Assembly: GCA_963764585.1 (NCBI GenBank)
Contig: CAVXTB010000011.1
Coordinates: 454,281 to 518,280, forward strand
Direction of reading: 5' to 3'
Source: JAOPZW01 sp963764585
Lineage (GTDB): Bacteria; Actinomycetota; Thermoleophilia; Solirubrobacterales; Solirubrobacteraceae
Length of the DNA stretch: 64,000 bases
This document shows, one piece after another, positions 50,021 through 58,518 of the stretch. The notes under the pieces are model-generated. The model saw only the letters and a list, made by a program, of their open reading frames with translations, was not told the origin of the DNA and ran no database searches. Made by a program: the position numbers and the translations under genes. Numbering within the stretch: position 1 is the stretch's first letter; each line of letters opens with the position of its first letter.

Positions 50021-52924
50021 ATGGCTGAGACGTGCACGGACGTGTTGGTCGGTGGTTATCAGGACATCGACGCCGCAACCCAGGACTTCGACGCCCTCGT
50101 GGCGCTCGCAAAGGACAAGAAGGTCGAGATCGAGGGCGTGATCCTCGTCACGCACGCCGTGGACGGCACGGTCAGCGTCCAGCAGACCGGTGACCACCTG
50201 GGTCGCAAAGGCATGGGCTGGGGCGGCGGCGTGGGCTTTGCCGTCGGCCTAGCAGCGCCGCCGCTGCTCGCGGTGACCGCCGCGGGAGCGGCGGCGGGCG
50301 GCCTGGTGGGCAGGTTCGTCGATCACAGGCTCGAGACCGGGATGCACGACAAGATCGGCGAGAACCTGCCGCCGGGCTCGGCCGGGATCATCGCTGTCTT
50401 CGATGACGAGCAGCGGCTCGCCGTCGAGCAGGCGCTTCCGGGCGCTCTCGCGAAGTCGATCGTGCAGACGGACAAGAAGGGCGTCCAGGCACTGAAGGAT
50501 GGCCTCGCGGAGGCGATGGGCAAGTTCGTGCCCGACCGCACCGTGCTTCCAATCCCGGATCGCAACTTCGGTGGGTCGATGGGGCGCTCGCTCGACCAGT
50601 CGGTAGGCGACTGGACGATGATTCCGGGGCCGAAGGCTCCCGAGGGTGCGCCGAACGTGCTGATCTGCTTGATCGACGACGCCGGGTTCGGCGGCCCGGA
50701 CACGTTCGGGGGCGCGATCAGCACCCCGAACCTGACGCGCGTCGGGGAGATGGGTCTGTACTACAACCGGTTCCACGTGACCGCGGTGTGCTCCCCGACC
50801 CGGGCGGCCCTGCTCACCGGACGCAATCACCATCGCGTGGGCATGGGGACGATCGCCGAGCTGCCGGGCCCGTACCCAGGCTACACGGGCACACGGCCGC
50901 GGAGCTGCACCGCCTTGCCTCGCATCCTGCGCGAGAACGGCTACGTCACCGCCGGCTTCGGCAAGTGGCACCTGACGCCGGGGAGCCAGATGGGCGCGGC
51001 CGGCCCATTCGACCACTGGCCGATGTCGTGGGGGTTCGACCACTGGTACGGCTTCCTGACTGGAGCCGCCGGCCAGTACGACCCGATCATAACCGAGGAC
51101 AACACGACGATCGGGGTGCCCGAGGGAAAGGACGGCGAGCTCTACTACTTCCCTGACGCCTTCACCGACAAGAGCATCGAGTGGCTGCACGCGGTCCGCG
51201 CTCAAGACGCCCAGAAGCCCTGGATGATGTACTACTCGACCGGCTGCAGTCACGCCCCGCACCACGTAGCAAAGGAGTGGGCGGACAGGTACAAGGGCAA
51301 GTTCGACCAGGGCTGGGACGCCTACCGGGAGGAGACGCTCGAGCGCCAGAAGAAGCTCGGCATCGTGCCAAAGGACACCGAGCTGTCGGAGCGGCCGGAG
51401 CTGTTCCCTGCCTGGGACTCGCTCTCGGACGCAGAGAAGAAGCTCTATGCCCGCCAGATGGAGGTCTTCGCTGGCTACTCCGAGAACGCCGACTGGAACG
51501 TCGGCCGCTTGCTGGACGCCGTCGAGGAGATGGGCGACCTGGACAACACGCTCATCTTCTACATCTGGGGCGACAATGGCGCCAGCATGGAGGGCACCCT
51601 CACGGGTTCCTTTAACGAGACGACGTTCTTCAACGGGGTCGTGCTCGAGGCCGATGAACAGCTGGAGATCATTGAGAGGTTCGGCGGCATCGAGGCCCTG
51701 GGCGGCTTCCACACCGCCCCCCACTTCGCCGCGGCTTGGGCCCACGCCAACAACACGCCGTTCCCGTGGGGCAAGCAGATGGCGAGCCACCTGGGCGGGA
51801 CGCGCGATCCGATGGTCGTCGCCTGGCCCGACCGGATCAGGGCGAAGGGTGACTTGCGGGCGCAGTTCACGCATTGCATCGACATCGCCCCGACCGTGCT
51901 CGAGCTCGTCGGTATCCCCGAACCGAAGCACGTCGACGGCATCGAGCAGGAGCCGATGGACGGGACCAGCCTCGCCTACACGCTCGACGATGGCGGGGCG
52001 GAAGAGCGCCACACGGTGCAGTACTTCGAGATGCTCGGCAGCCGGGCGATCTATAAGGACGGCTGGTGGGCCTGCGCCAGGCTGGACAAGGTCCCCTGGG
52101 ACTTCACGCCGGAGACCATGGCGCGGTTCGCTCCGGGTGCGTACGACCCCGACAAGGACGTCTGGGAGCTCTACTACCTGCCGGACGACTTCTCACAGGC
52201 CAAGAATCTGGCCGCGCAGAACCCCGACACGCTGGCAGAGCTCAAGGAGTTGTTCTGGCACGAGGCCGAACGGAACCGCGCTTTGCCGCTGCTCGCCGCG
52301 TTCTCGGTGTGGCTCGGCGATCTGCCGCCGCTGCCGACCGTCACCCGGTTCACCTACGCCGGCGACGTCCAGAACGTGCAGACGACGATGATCCCCCGCA
52401 TTTACGGGCGCTCGTACGCGATCGAGGCGCAGCTGAACGTCCCAGACGGCGGGGCCGAGGGCGTCCTAGTGGCCTTCGCCGACTTCATCGGTGGATTCGC
52501 ACTGTGGATCGACGAAAACGGCCTGCTGAATCACACCTACCAGTTCCTGGGGGTGGACACCTACAAGCAGACCTCGAACGAGCCGATCCCGACCGGTGAC
52601 GTGACCGTCAAGATGCTGTTCGAGGCCGACGAGCCCAAGCCGGGCACTGGCGGCAACGTGACGCTGTGGGCGAACGACAAGCAGATCGGAGAGGGCACGA
52701 TGCCCCGCACGATCTCCTTGATCTTCACGACCTACGCCGGCATGGACATCGGCCGCGACAACGGTGGGGTCGTCGACCTGGTGTACGAGGATAAGGCGCC
52801 CTACGCCTTCTCCGGCACGGTGAAGCAGGTCGTCTTCGACCTCAAGCCCGCGACGCACGAGGACGAGCACGCGCTGCACGCCGCGACGCAGCAGGCCGCC
52901 GTAGCTCACGGAGTCAGCGGCTAG
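50021..52924 (+). CDS. DUF1269-arylsulfatase fusion protein
   Basis: The 967-residue protein combines an N-terminal DUF1269 domain (residues 1-170; 'DVLVGGYQDIDAATQDFDAL', 'VSVQQTGDHLGRKGMGWGGG', 'LPPGSAGIIAVFDDEQRLAV') with a complete Cys-type sulfatase (about 185-967). Sulfatase marks are 'NVLICLIDDAGFGGPDTFGG', CSPTRAALLTGRN, 'GFGKWHLTPG', 'CSHAPHHV' and 'FYIWGDNGASMEGTLTGSFN', plus the same C-terminal beta-sandwich as the enzyme at 43458. No signal peptide. GAGGAG lies eight bases before the ATG. The fusion mirrors the sulfatase-DUF1269 gene order at 43.5-46.4 kb but in the opposite domain order, and predicts that DUF1269 positions or regulates the sulfatase. Confidence 0.93.
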   Translation: MAETCTDVLVGGYQDIDAATQDFDALVALAKDKKVEIEGVILVTHAVDGTVSVQQTGDHLGRKGMGWGGGVGFAVGLAAPPLLAVTAAGAAAGGLVGRFVDHRLETGMHDKIGENLPPGSAGIIAVFDDEQRLAVEQALPGALAKSIVQTDKKGVQALKDGLAEAMGKFVPDRTVLPIPDRNFGGSMGRSLDQSVGDWTMIPGPKAPEGAPNVLICLIDDAGFGGPDTFGGAISTPNLTRVGEMGLYYNRFHVTAVCSPTRAALLTGRNHHRVGMGTIAELPGPYPGYTGTRPRSCTALPRILRENGYVTAGFGKWHLTPGSQMGAAGPFDHWPMSWGFDHWYGFLTGAAGQYDPIITEDNTTIGVPEGKDGELYYFPDAFTDKSIEWLHAVRAQDAQKPWMMYYSTGCSHAPHHVAKEWADRYKGKFDQGWDAYREETLERQKKLGIVPKDTELSERPELFPAWDSLSDAEKKLYARQMEVFAGYSENADWNVGRLLDAVEEMGDLDNTLIFYIWGDNGASMEGTLTGSFNETTFFNGVVLEADEQLEIIERFGGIEALGGFHTAPHFAAAWAHANNTPFPWGKQMASHLGGTRDPMVVAWPDRIRAKGDLRAQFTHCIDIAPTVLELVGIPEPKHVDGIEQEPMDGTSLAYTLDDGGAEERHTVQYFEMLGSRAIYKDGWWACARLDKVPWDFTPETMARFAPGAYDPDKDVWELYYLPDDFSQAKNLAAQNPDTLAELKELFWHEAERNRALPLLAAFSVWLGDLPPLPTVTRFTYAGDVQNVQTTMIPRIYGRSYAIEAQLNVPDGGAEGVLVAFADFIGGFALWIDENGLLNHTYQFLGVDTYKQTSNEPIPTGDVTVKMLFEADEPKPGTGGNVTLWANDKQIGEGTMPRTISLIFTTYAGMDIGRDNGGVVDLVYEDKAPYAFSGTVKQVVFDLKPATHEDEHALHAATQQAAVAHGVSG

Positions 52925-52943
52925 GCGAAGCAGTGAACGCAAC

Positions 52944-52970
52944 GGGGCCGCGGGCGTAACCCGCCGCCCC
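52944..52970 (+). terminator. terminator hairpin after the fused sulfatase
   Basis: GGGGC-C-GCGGG pairs with CCCGC-C-GCCCC around loop CGTAA; a single C-C mismatch interrupts the 10-bp stem. It starts 20 bp after the stop codon. The following 245 bp to the toxin-antitoxin operator hold nothing that I can support. Confidence 0.65.
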
Positions 52971-53215
52971 GGCTCGTAAGGAGGAGCCTGGGCCAGGGCA
53001 ACGGCGAGGTTCTGACGTTCGCGATCGGCGTGGCCATCAGCGGCTCGACCATCGCTTGATCCTGATGCTGTTACCCAACGTGCGCGCGTGAACGGGCCCC
53101 GTGTCCTCTCGGCTGGGTGCTCACGTTGGCTGTAGTCACGGCGTCGCCTGCATCGTCTCGGACGGGCACCTTCAGGCGGATGCAGGCGCTGGCTGAGTGG
53201 ACTGCGTGGAGTAGC

Positions 53216-53254
53216 CGATGTAGCGTCTACACTGAGGTGCATGACGCTACATCG
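53216..53254. promoter_or_regulatory. perfect inverted-repeat operator of the toxin-antitoxin module
   Basis: CGATGTAGCGTC (53216-53227) and its exact complement GACGCTACATCG (53243-53254) flank 15 bp that contain a -10-like TACACT and GAGG. The right arm covers the antitoxin start codon (ATG 53241). Binding here would block transcription and translation start, the usual autoregulation of such modules. Confidence 0.75.
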
Positions 53255-53528
53255 TGGACGGCTCAAGAGTGAGGTTGGGGTGCGGGAGCTGCACGATCAG
53301 CTCAGCCGCTACATCCGTCACGTCGCCGATGGCGGCGAGATCGTCGTGACGATGCGTGGACGGCGCGTGGCGCGTCTGGCGCCGATCTCCGACGGCGACG
53401 ACGCCCTCGCCGATCTCCGCGCTCGCGGTCTTGTCCAGGACCCGCAGGCAGATTGGCGGCCGCGACGGCGTGGGCGCCGTAGGCCGAGTGCGCCGGTCAG
53501 CGATCTCGTCGCCGAGCAGCGGCGCTGA
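53241..53528 (+). CDS. type II antitoxin, Phd/YefM-VapB type
   Basis: The 95-residue protein has the Phd/YefM N-terminal DNA-binding fold: 'VGVRELHDQLSRYIRHVADG', then 'GEIVVTMRGRRVARLAPIS'. A flexible Arg/Pro-rich C-terminal tail, which would wrap the toxin, ends in SDLVAEQRR. It is made first in the operon and overlaps the toxin gene by four bases. Its own start lies inside the perfect inverted repeat, consistent with autorepression by the antitoxin-toxin complex. Confidence 0.88.
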   Translation: MTLHRGRLKSEVGVRELHDQLSRYIRHVADGGEIVVTMRGRRVARLAPISDGDDALADLRARGLVQDPQADWRPRRRGRRRPSAPVSDLVAEQRR

Positions 53529-53950
53529 TCGCCTATTTCGACACCTCGGCTGTGATCAAGCTCCTCGTGGAGGAGGACGGGTCCGAGCTCGCTGATGAGT
53601 TGTGGTCGCGTGCCAGGTCGCGCATCGCCAGCCGCCTGGTGTACCCCGAGGCGCGTGCCGCGCTCGCGATGGCATCGCGCGCCCGACGCCTCGACCAGCG
53701 TTCGCATCGCGACGCGGTCACAAACCTCGATGGCGCGTGCGCCGCGATGCGGCTCATCGGTATCGACTGGGAGCTCGCGCTTACGGCGGGCGACATCGCA
53801 GAACGCCACGCGCTGCGCGGCTACGACGCCGTGCATCTCGCGACGGCGCTCAGCATCGACGACGTCGAATTGGTGCTCGTGACGTGGGACCGGGATCTGG
53901 GCCAGGCTGCTGTTAGCGCGGGACGCTCCGTGATCCCGCGGCCGGGCTGA
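53525..53950 (+). CDS. PIN-domain toxin, VapC type
   Basis: The PIN domain reads IAYFDTSAVIKLLVEEDGSE (first catalytic Asp in FDTS), then 'ASRLVYPEARAALAMASRAR' (Glu) and 'ALRGYDAVHLATALSI' with 'LVLVTWDRDLGQAAVSAG' (two Asp). To include the first Asp, translation must start at or before CTG 53525, which overlaps the antitoxin stop as CTGA. The first GTG (53552) would remove the catalytic Asp. So the gene uses a CTG start or has lost its start codon. VapC toxins are RNases that cut tRNA or rRNA. Confidence 0.82.
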   Translation: MIAYFDTSAVIKLLVEEDGSELADELWSRARSRIASRLVYPEARAALAMASRARRLDQRSHRDAVTNLDGACAAMRLIGIDWELALTAGDIAERHALRGYDAVHLATALSIDDVELVLVTWDRDLGQAAVSAGRSVIPRPG

Positions 53951-54024
53951 CGTACGAAGGCAGAGCAGCGGGATACATTCCGCGTTCTAACCGCAATCCG
54001 GAGCTGCGATCTGCAGGGACTTCC

Positions 54025-54126
54025 ATGTCGGAGGAGCGACTCGAACCCCCACACGCGGATTATGATTCCGGCCGACTTTGGCTTAGCCATCGGGCATTCG
54101 GGGCGGTTGGACACGACGTTGGACAC
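54025..54126 (-). repeat. tRNA 3'-fragment repeat, copy 3
   Basis: The most degenerate copy: anticodon loop ATCATAA, a shortened GTGT variable region, a T-arm with one mismatch (GTTCGAGTCGCTC), then GGCTAAGCC and two TTGGACAC octamers 12 bp apart. It lacks a D-arm and 5' acceptor. It lies 75 bp after the toxin gene. The stretch from here to 54456 holds no gene that I can support. Confidence 0.6.
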
Positions 54127-54456
54127 GCCTGCGCCGTGAGCGTTGAGGGCAGGGCGCGGTTCTTCGTCGTCGTCCGGCCGCTGGCGAGTGCGTGAGCGTT
54201 AGACATGCTCGGCTCTTCCTTGGCGTGGGTTCGGAGCGATCAGTGCGTAGCTCCTGCCTCTGGACGGATGTGGGAGCGGGACGGTTGCCGGTCGCGCGCG
54301 CGCGGACGCTCCTTCTCGTCCAACCCAGGAGCACGGCCGTCTCGCGGGTCGCGGTTGTGCTTCTTGTGAACGGAATCGAGGTTGGTCTTGCCGGCGTGCG
54401 GGGCGGGTGCGGCACTCGCTGCCGCTGGTCGGCTGTGTGGGCGTCGTCGTGGCTGG

Positions 54457-54491
54457 CCAGCGCCAGAACCGGGGTGTGGTTCTGGCGCTGG
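54457..54491 (-). terminator. terminator hairpin of the RTX-repeat gene
   Basis: A perfect 14-bp stem (CCAGCGCCAGAACC and its complement) with a 7-base loop lies 37 bp after the stop of the minus-strand RTX gene. No T-run follows, as is common in high-GC actinobacteria. Confidence 0.75.
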
Positions 54492-54527
54492 CGGTTGCTC
54501 GCGAACGGGCGCGGGCTCGGGAGGAGG

Positions 54528-56252
54528 TCAGGCGCGGGCGAGCCGGGTCAGGTCGGCGCGGGGAAGCGTGCGCTTCTTGCCGTCGATGGTGAGCACGGTC
54601 TTGCCCTTGACGGTGCGGGCGTGGGTCGCCAGCCACTTCTCCCCGGTGATCGTGGCCGAGGTCGTGGTGTCGGCGCCGAGGCTCTGGATGACGATGTTGT
54701 CGCCGGGTCCGCCGTCGAGTGTGTCGTTGCCGGGTCCGCCGAGGAGCACGTCGTCGCCCGCGCCGCCGCGCAGCGTGTCGTCACCGGCGCCGCCGATGAG
54801 GACGTCGTCGCGGTCGCCGCCGTCGAGGGTGAGCAGGATCGAGCCTGCGGCGACCTCGGAGGCGTCGATCACGTCGGCGCCGGCCAGGCCCTTCACGGTC
54901 AGCCGGTCGTCGGCGGCGCCGGCGCCGGACACCGAGACGTGGGCCGCGAGACCGGTGACCTGGGCGTTGGGTCCGGCGCCGGTGACGGTCACGGCGTCGT
55001 CGGCGTTGGTGGCGTTGACGACGACGTTGTCGGCCGCCGCGTCGTCGCCGCCGCCGCTGGCGGCGAGGTCGGCCCGCACGTTGGTCACGTCGGTGGCGGA
55101 CAGGTCGTCGACGACGAGCTTGTCGGTGCCGCCGAGGGTCTTTGCGACGATCGCCTCGAGGTCGTTGAGGTCCATGACGATGCTGGCGACGTCGCGGGTG
55201 AACCGCACTCGCTGGCCGTTGGCGGAGACCTGCATGTTCTCGTTGGCGTTGCTGCCGTTGAACAGCATCGTGTCGGTGCCCGCCTGACCCTCGACGGTGT
55301 CGCTGGCGTCGCCGGGATCCCACTGGAAGCTGTCGTCGCCTGCCCCGAGCAGCGCGGTGTCGTTGCCCTGGTTGCCGTCGACGAAGTCGTTGCCGTCGCC
55401 GCCGATCATGACGTCGCTTCCGTTGCTGCCGAGGAGGTCGTCGTTGCCCGCGCCGCCGTCGACGGTGATCTGGATCAGCGCGGCCAGGTTGCCGGTCGCC
55501 GAGTAGTCGTCGTCGCCGCCGTTGGCGCTGAGGGCGAGCTTCTCGGACGTGCCGATGTCGATCGCGAAGGGCGCCGGGTTCAGGCGGTCGAAGCGGACGC
55601 GGGCGCCGTTGGCGGTCGTGGTGAACTGCTCGGCGCCGCCGCCGCCGTGGACCTCGACGGTGTCGGTGCCTTCACCGCCCTCGTTGAGGTCGGTGTCGTC
55701 GCCGGGGTTCCAGATCATCCGGTCGGTGCCGGACTGGCCGAAGGCCTGGTCGTCGGCGTCGCCGCCGGTGATCGTGTCGTTCTCGATGCCGCCGAACAGC
55801 AAGTCGAACCCGCCCTTGCCGAGCAGCGTGTCGTTGCCGTCCTGGCCGAAGAGCTGGTCGTTGCCGGACCCACCGGTGAGCGTGTCGTTGCCGCCGCCGC
55901 CGGAGAGGTTCGCCGCGGGCAGTGCTCCATTGGCCTCGCTCAGCGCGACCACGTCGTTGCCGCCCAAGCTCGAGACCCCGATCAGCGACGTGTTGGCGAC
56001 CGTCGGCGTGCCGCCGACGACGACGATCGCGCCGCCGTTCACCAGAATCCTGCCCGCCGCGTCGCGGCTGATCACGATCGAGTTGTCGACGCTGTCACCC
56101 GACACGGTCAGCACGCCGTTGCTGAACGTCGCGGTGGTCGCCGCGCTCGCCGGCACGGCCGCACCAGCAATGACACCGACGGCGAGTGCGGTGGCAGCGA
56201 GTAGGCGCCGCACTGTGCGTCGCCAGGCATGGTCACGCGTTGCGCTTTTCAT
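54528..56252 (-). CDS. secreted RTX-type calcium-binding repeat protein
   Basis: The start is ATG 56252, five bases after GGAGG; a second ATG directly before it is too close to the site. The 574-residue protein has a signal peptide ('LLAATALAVGVIAGAAVPAS', cleaved near ASA). It carries nonapeptide GGxGxDxLx repeats in at least three blocks (about residues 117-165, 265-315 and 480-530), for example GGSGNDQLF, GGAGDDTLR and GGPGNDTLD. These form Ca-binding beta-rolls. The ends and interblock parts are beta-rich. A short basic tail (KKRTLPRADLTRLARA) closes it. No type I secretion signal or protease domain is seen, so it is probably a surface or matrix protein. Confidence 0.87.
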   Translation of the reverse strand: MKSATRDHAWRRTVRRLLAATALAVGVIAGAAVPASAATTATFSNGVLTVSGDSVDNSIVISRDAAGRILVNGGAIVVVGGTPTVANTSLIGVSSLGGNDVVALSEANGALPAANLSGGGGNDTLTGGSGNDQLFGQDGNDTLLGKGGFDLLFGGIENDTITGGDADDQAFGQSGTDRMIWNPGDDTDLNEGGEGTDTVEVHGGGGAEQFTTTANGARVRFDRLNPAPFAIDIGTSEKLALSANGGDDDYSATGNLAALIQITVDGGAGNDDLLGSNGSDVMIGGDGNDFVDGNQGNDTALLGAGDDSFQWDPGDASDTVEGQAGTDTMLFNGSNANENMQVSANGQRVRFTRDVASIVMDLNDLEAIVAKTLGGTDKLVVDDLSATDVTNVRADLAASGGGDDAAADNVVVNATNADDAVTVTGAGPNAQVTGLAAHVSVSGAGAADDRLTVKGLAGADVIDASEVAAGSILLTLDGGDRDDVLIGGAGDDTLRGGAGDDVLLGGPGNDTLDGGPGDNIVIQSLGADTTTSATITGEKWLATHARTVKGKTVLTIDGKKRTLPRADLTRLARA

Positions 56253-56481
56253 CATTCCCTCCGGGTGAGCGCTAACCGTCGATCGGGCCGGCGGTCGCCT
56301 CCTCGTGTGGTTGGTGCCTGGACTTGACGTCGCGGCCGACGCACTTCTTCCCGGGCGTCCCCGGCATGCGATGGCGTGTGGGCAGACTCACACAGCGCGA
56401 CGGGAGGAGCCGGGGCTCGCCGGCGTCGTAAGGCACACGCGCAATCCGGGCCTTGTGCCCAGAGGAGAGAGGTAGTCAGGT

Positions 56482-56790
56482 TCGACCGAGAGCGCCAAGC
56501 ACCCCGATGCCGCCCGCGTCTTCGACAGCGCGCTGGCAGCCCGCACCGCCTTCTTCGCCGAGCTTCCACGAGCCTACGACTTCACGCAGGCACACACCAT
56601 CGTCGACATCGGCGGCGGCAATGGCGCGCTGCTCGCCACCGTTCTCGCCACCCACCCACACCTCACCGGCATCGTCCTCGACCTCCCGCACGTCGCCGAG
56701 GCCACCCACGACTGGCTGCGCCGGCACGGCCTCGCCGATCGCTGCCGCGTCATCGGCGGGGACTTCTTCACGTCCATTCCGGCCTACGGC
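56482..56790 (+). pseudogene. O-methyltransferase fragment
   Basis: A plus-strand frame without start encodes the middle of a SAM-dependent O-methyltransferase: 'FDSALAARTAFFAELPRAYD', motif I 'IVDIGGGNGALLATVLATHP', 'GIVLDLPHVAEATHDWLRRH' and 'RCRVIGGDFFTSIPAYG'. Homology stops abruptly at 56790, where the frame runs into the 3' end of the SRPBCC gene. The N-terminal dimerisation part and the catalytic C-terminal part are missing. It is a truncated remnant. Confidence 0.65.
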
Positions 56791-56832
56791 CACGCGTCGC
56801 ATCCCCGACCGAAACCTCAACCCGCTCACACC

Positions 56833-57273
56833 TCACGTCGAGCTGAAGCACCGGTCGAGGTTGGCGAGCGTGCGGCGCGCCGCGCCCTCGATCGCCCGCC
56901 GCACGAGCGTGCGGTCGAGCAAGCCGCGCCAGCCGGGCCGGGGCTCGTAGGCCACGACAATCCGGTAGCCGAGCCGGCCGCCGGCGTCCTCGAAGTGGCG
57001 CTCGTGACGCGCGTCGGGCAGGCCGCGCTGGACGCTCGTGTACTCGACGACGGCGTAGGGGACGAACCGGCGCAGCGTCATCTCCAGCTCGACCGGTCGG
57101 CCGAGCAGCTGCAGCACGAGCCGCGCGTGGTCGCCGGGCTCGCGCCAGCGCGACGCCGGATCGACCCGGACGAGGTCCGGCCAGTAGCGAGGCCAGTTGG
57201 CCGGGTCGGTGATGAAGTCGAAGCCGTCGCGGAGCGGGACGTCGAAGCGGGTCGAGACCTCGATGCGCGTCAT
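56833..57273 (-). CDS. SRPBCC (START-like) family protein
   Basis: The 146-residue protein starts MTRIEVSTRFDVPLRDGFDF, continues 'ITDPANWPRYWPDLVRVDPA' and 'VVEYTSVQRGLPDARHERHF' with 'GGRLGYRIVVAYEPRPGWRG', and ends in the long C-terminal helix of the helix-grip fold. These small proteins bind hydrophobic ligands or act as polyketide-cyclase-like enzymes; the ligand is unknown. It appears intact. Its ATG overlaps the stop of the metallo-beta-lactamase remnant (ATGA), so it may be poorly expressed if that gene is dead. Confidence 0.8.
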   Translation of the reverse strand: MTRIEVSTRFDVPLRDGFDFITDPANWPRYWPDLVRVDPASRWREPGDHARLVLQLLGRPVELEMTLRRFVPYAVVEYTSVQRGLPDARHERHFEDAGGRLGYRIVVAYEPRPGWRGLLDRTLVRRAIEGAARRTLANLDRCFSST

Positions 57274-57646
57274 CGCGCGTCGCGCGCGGTGCCGGTGATC
57301 GAGCGGCCGGCCTCGAGCCGCTGCTGCGCCTCGCGGTCGAGCCAGCGCCAGTCTCCGCCCGTCACTTCGGAGTTGCCCCACCAGTGGTCGCCGTCGGAGT
57401 GCGTGTTCACGACGGTCCGGATCGGCGCGTCTGCGGTCAGCGGCGCGATCGCTTCGAGCATGCGGCACGTGAGCCGCCGGTCCCACAGCGTTTCGACGAG
57501 CAGCGACACGTCGTCGCCGATCACGAGCCCGGCGTTGCTCTCCCCGAGCAGGCCGTTGGGCTGCAGTCAGCCATGGACGCGGGGGCGATCTCGGTCAGGC
57601 CGCCCGCGTAGCGCGCCGGCACCGGATGAAGGGGCGCGATCGTCAC
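57270..57646 (-). pseudogene. MBL-fold hydrolase remnant
   Basis: From GTG 57646 the frame reads 'YAGGLTEIAP'. The homology then shifts to another frame ('RVHG') with an in-frame TGA where a Trp is expected, and continues 'LQPNGLLGESNAGLVIGDDV'. 'TVVNTHSDGDHWWGNSEV' carries the metal motif HxDGDH. The protein then ends after about 30 more residues, so the remaining metal ligands and two thirds of a normal MBL hydrolase are missing. One frameshift, one stop and a 3' truncation mark it as a pseudogene. The 84-residue part from ATG 57524 could still be made. Confidence 0.65.
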
Positions 57647-58083
57647 GCACGCCATCCTCGCTCATGCGCCGAGCGTCTGCACGGGCGCGGAACAGGCGGG
57701 TGGTGATCGTCGCCTCGCACGTGCCGAGCGCGTGCGCCGCCTCGCGGTAGGAGAGCCCCATGATGTCGATCGCGACGACGGCGCGGCGGCGATCGTCGGA
57801 CAGCGCGGCGATCGCGACGAGCGTCTCGCGCTGCTCGAGCGCCACGTCGGGCCACGCCCGCGGTGACGGCAGCGCCTCGCTGAGCTCCGTCGCGCGCGGG
57901 CGGCGGCGGGCCGTGCGCCGGCCCGTGAGGTACGTGTTGCGGAGCGTCGGCATCAGATCCGCGAACGGGTCGTCGCACGGCACCCCGCGGCCGAGCACGC
58001 GCGCGAACGTCTCCTCGGCGTCGGCCGCCGATCCGTACAGCGCGATCGCCGCCCGCTGCAGGCGGTCGAGCTGCTCCGGCGCT
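57567..58083 (-). pseudogene. ECF-type sigma factor remnant
   Basis: The reading frame has region 2-like 'APEQLDRLQRAAIALYGSAA' and 'DAEETFARVL' (lacking the usual DLVQ) and a good region 4: 'LEQRETLVAIAALSDDRRRA', 'VVAIDIMGLSYREAAHALGT' and 'CEATITTRLFRARADARR'. There is no start codon at the 5' end; the frame begins at the stop of the alpha/beta hydrolase fragment. The first GTG (57998) would leave only region 4. The 3' end runs into the MBL remnant. It is probably a broken gene, although a region-4-only protein of 143 residues is possible. Confidence 0.6.
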
Positions 58084-58086
58084 CCA

Positions 58087-58518
58087 TCAGCAACGGGCGA
58101 ACGCGGCGAGCTCGGCGTTGAACCGCTCCGGGCGCTCGAGGAACGGCATGTGCCCCGTATCGTCGTACCAGGAGGCCTCCGCGGACGGGCACAGCGCGAG
58201 CACGTGCTCGGCCATCGACGGCAGCGCCATCAGGTCCTTGCAGCTGTGTGAGACCAGCACCGGCAGCGTGAAGGCGGCGAGCACGTCGTCGGCGTCGACC
58301 TCGCGCTCGACGCACGCGGCCCTGACCGCCGGTGGCACGACCATGTTCCAGCACAGCAGCCCCGAGCGCTCGGCGTCGTCGAGCGGCGCCGCGGTGAGCG
58401 CGCCCGCGCTCCGGCCCTCCGGACACGGGCTGCCGCGTGCGACGCCCACCTCCGTCGCCCGAGGATCGCGTTCGATGTCCGCCTTCGCGTGTGGCGATCC
58501 CGATCGTGCTCGGGTCAT
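58087..58518 (-). pseudogene. alpha/beta hydrolase C-terminal fragment
   Basis: The 143-codon frame has an implausible N-terminal 45 residues (MTRARSGSPHAKADIERDPR). Then comes the C-terminal third of an alpha/beta hydrolase: 'LLCWNMVVPPAVRAACVERE', 'VLAAFTLPVLVSHSCKDLMA' (acid Asp), 'ASWYDDTGHMPFLERPERFN' (catalytic His). The nucleophile elbow and oxyanion region are missing, so no activity is expected. Its ATG shares one base with the stop of the haloperoxidase-like gene (TGATG). Confidence 0.6.

Noticed and set aside
54192..56204. A 670-codon plus-strand frame opposite the RTX gene
   Set aside because: It is an antisense shadow of the GGxGxDxLx repeats; the minus-strand product has a signal peptide and recognisable Ca-binding nonapeptides.
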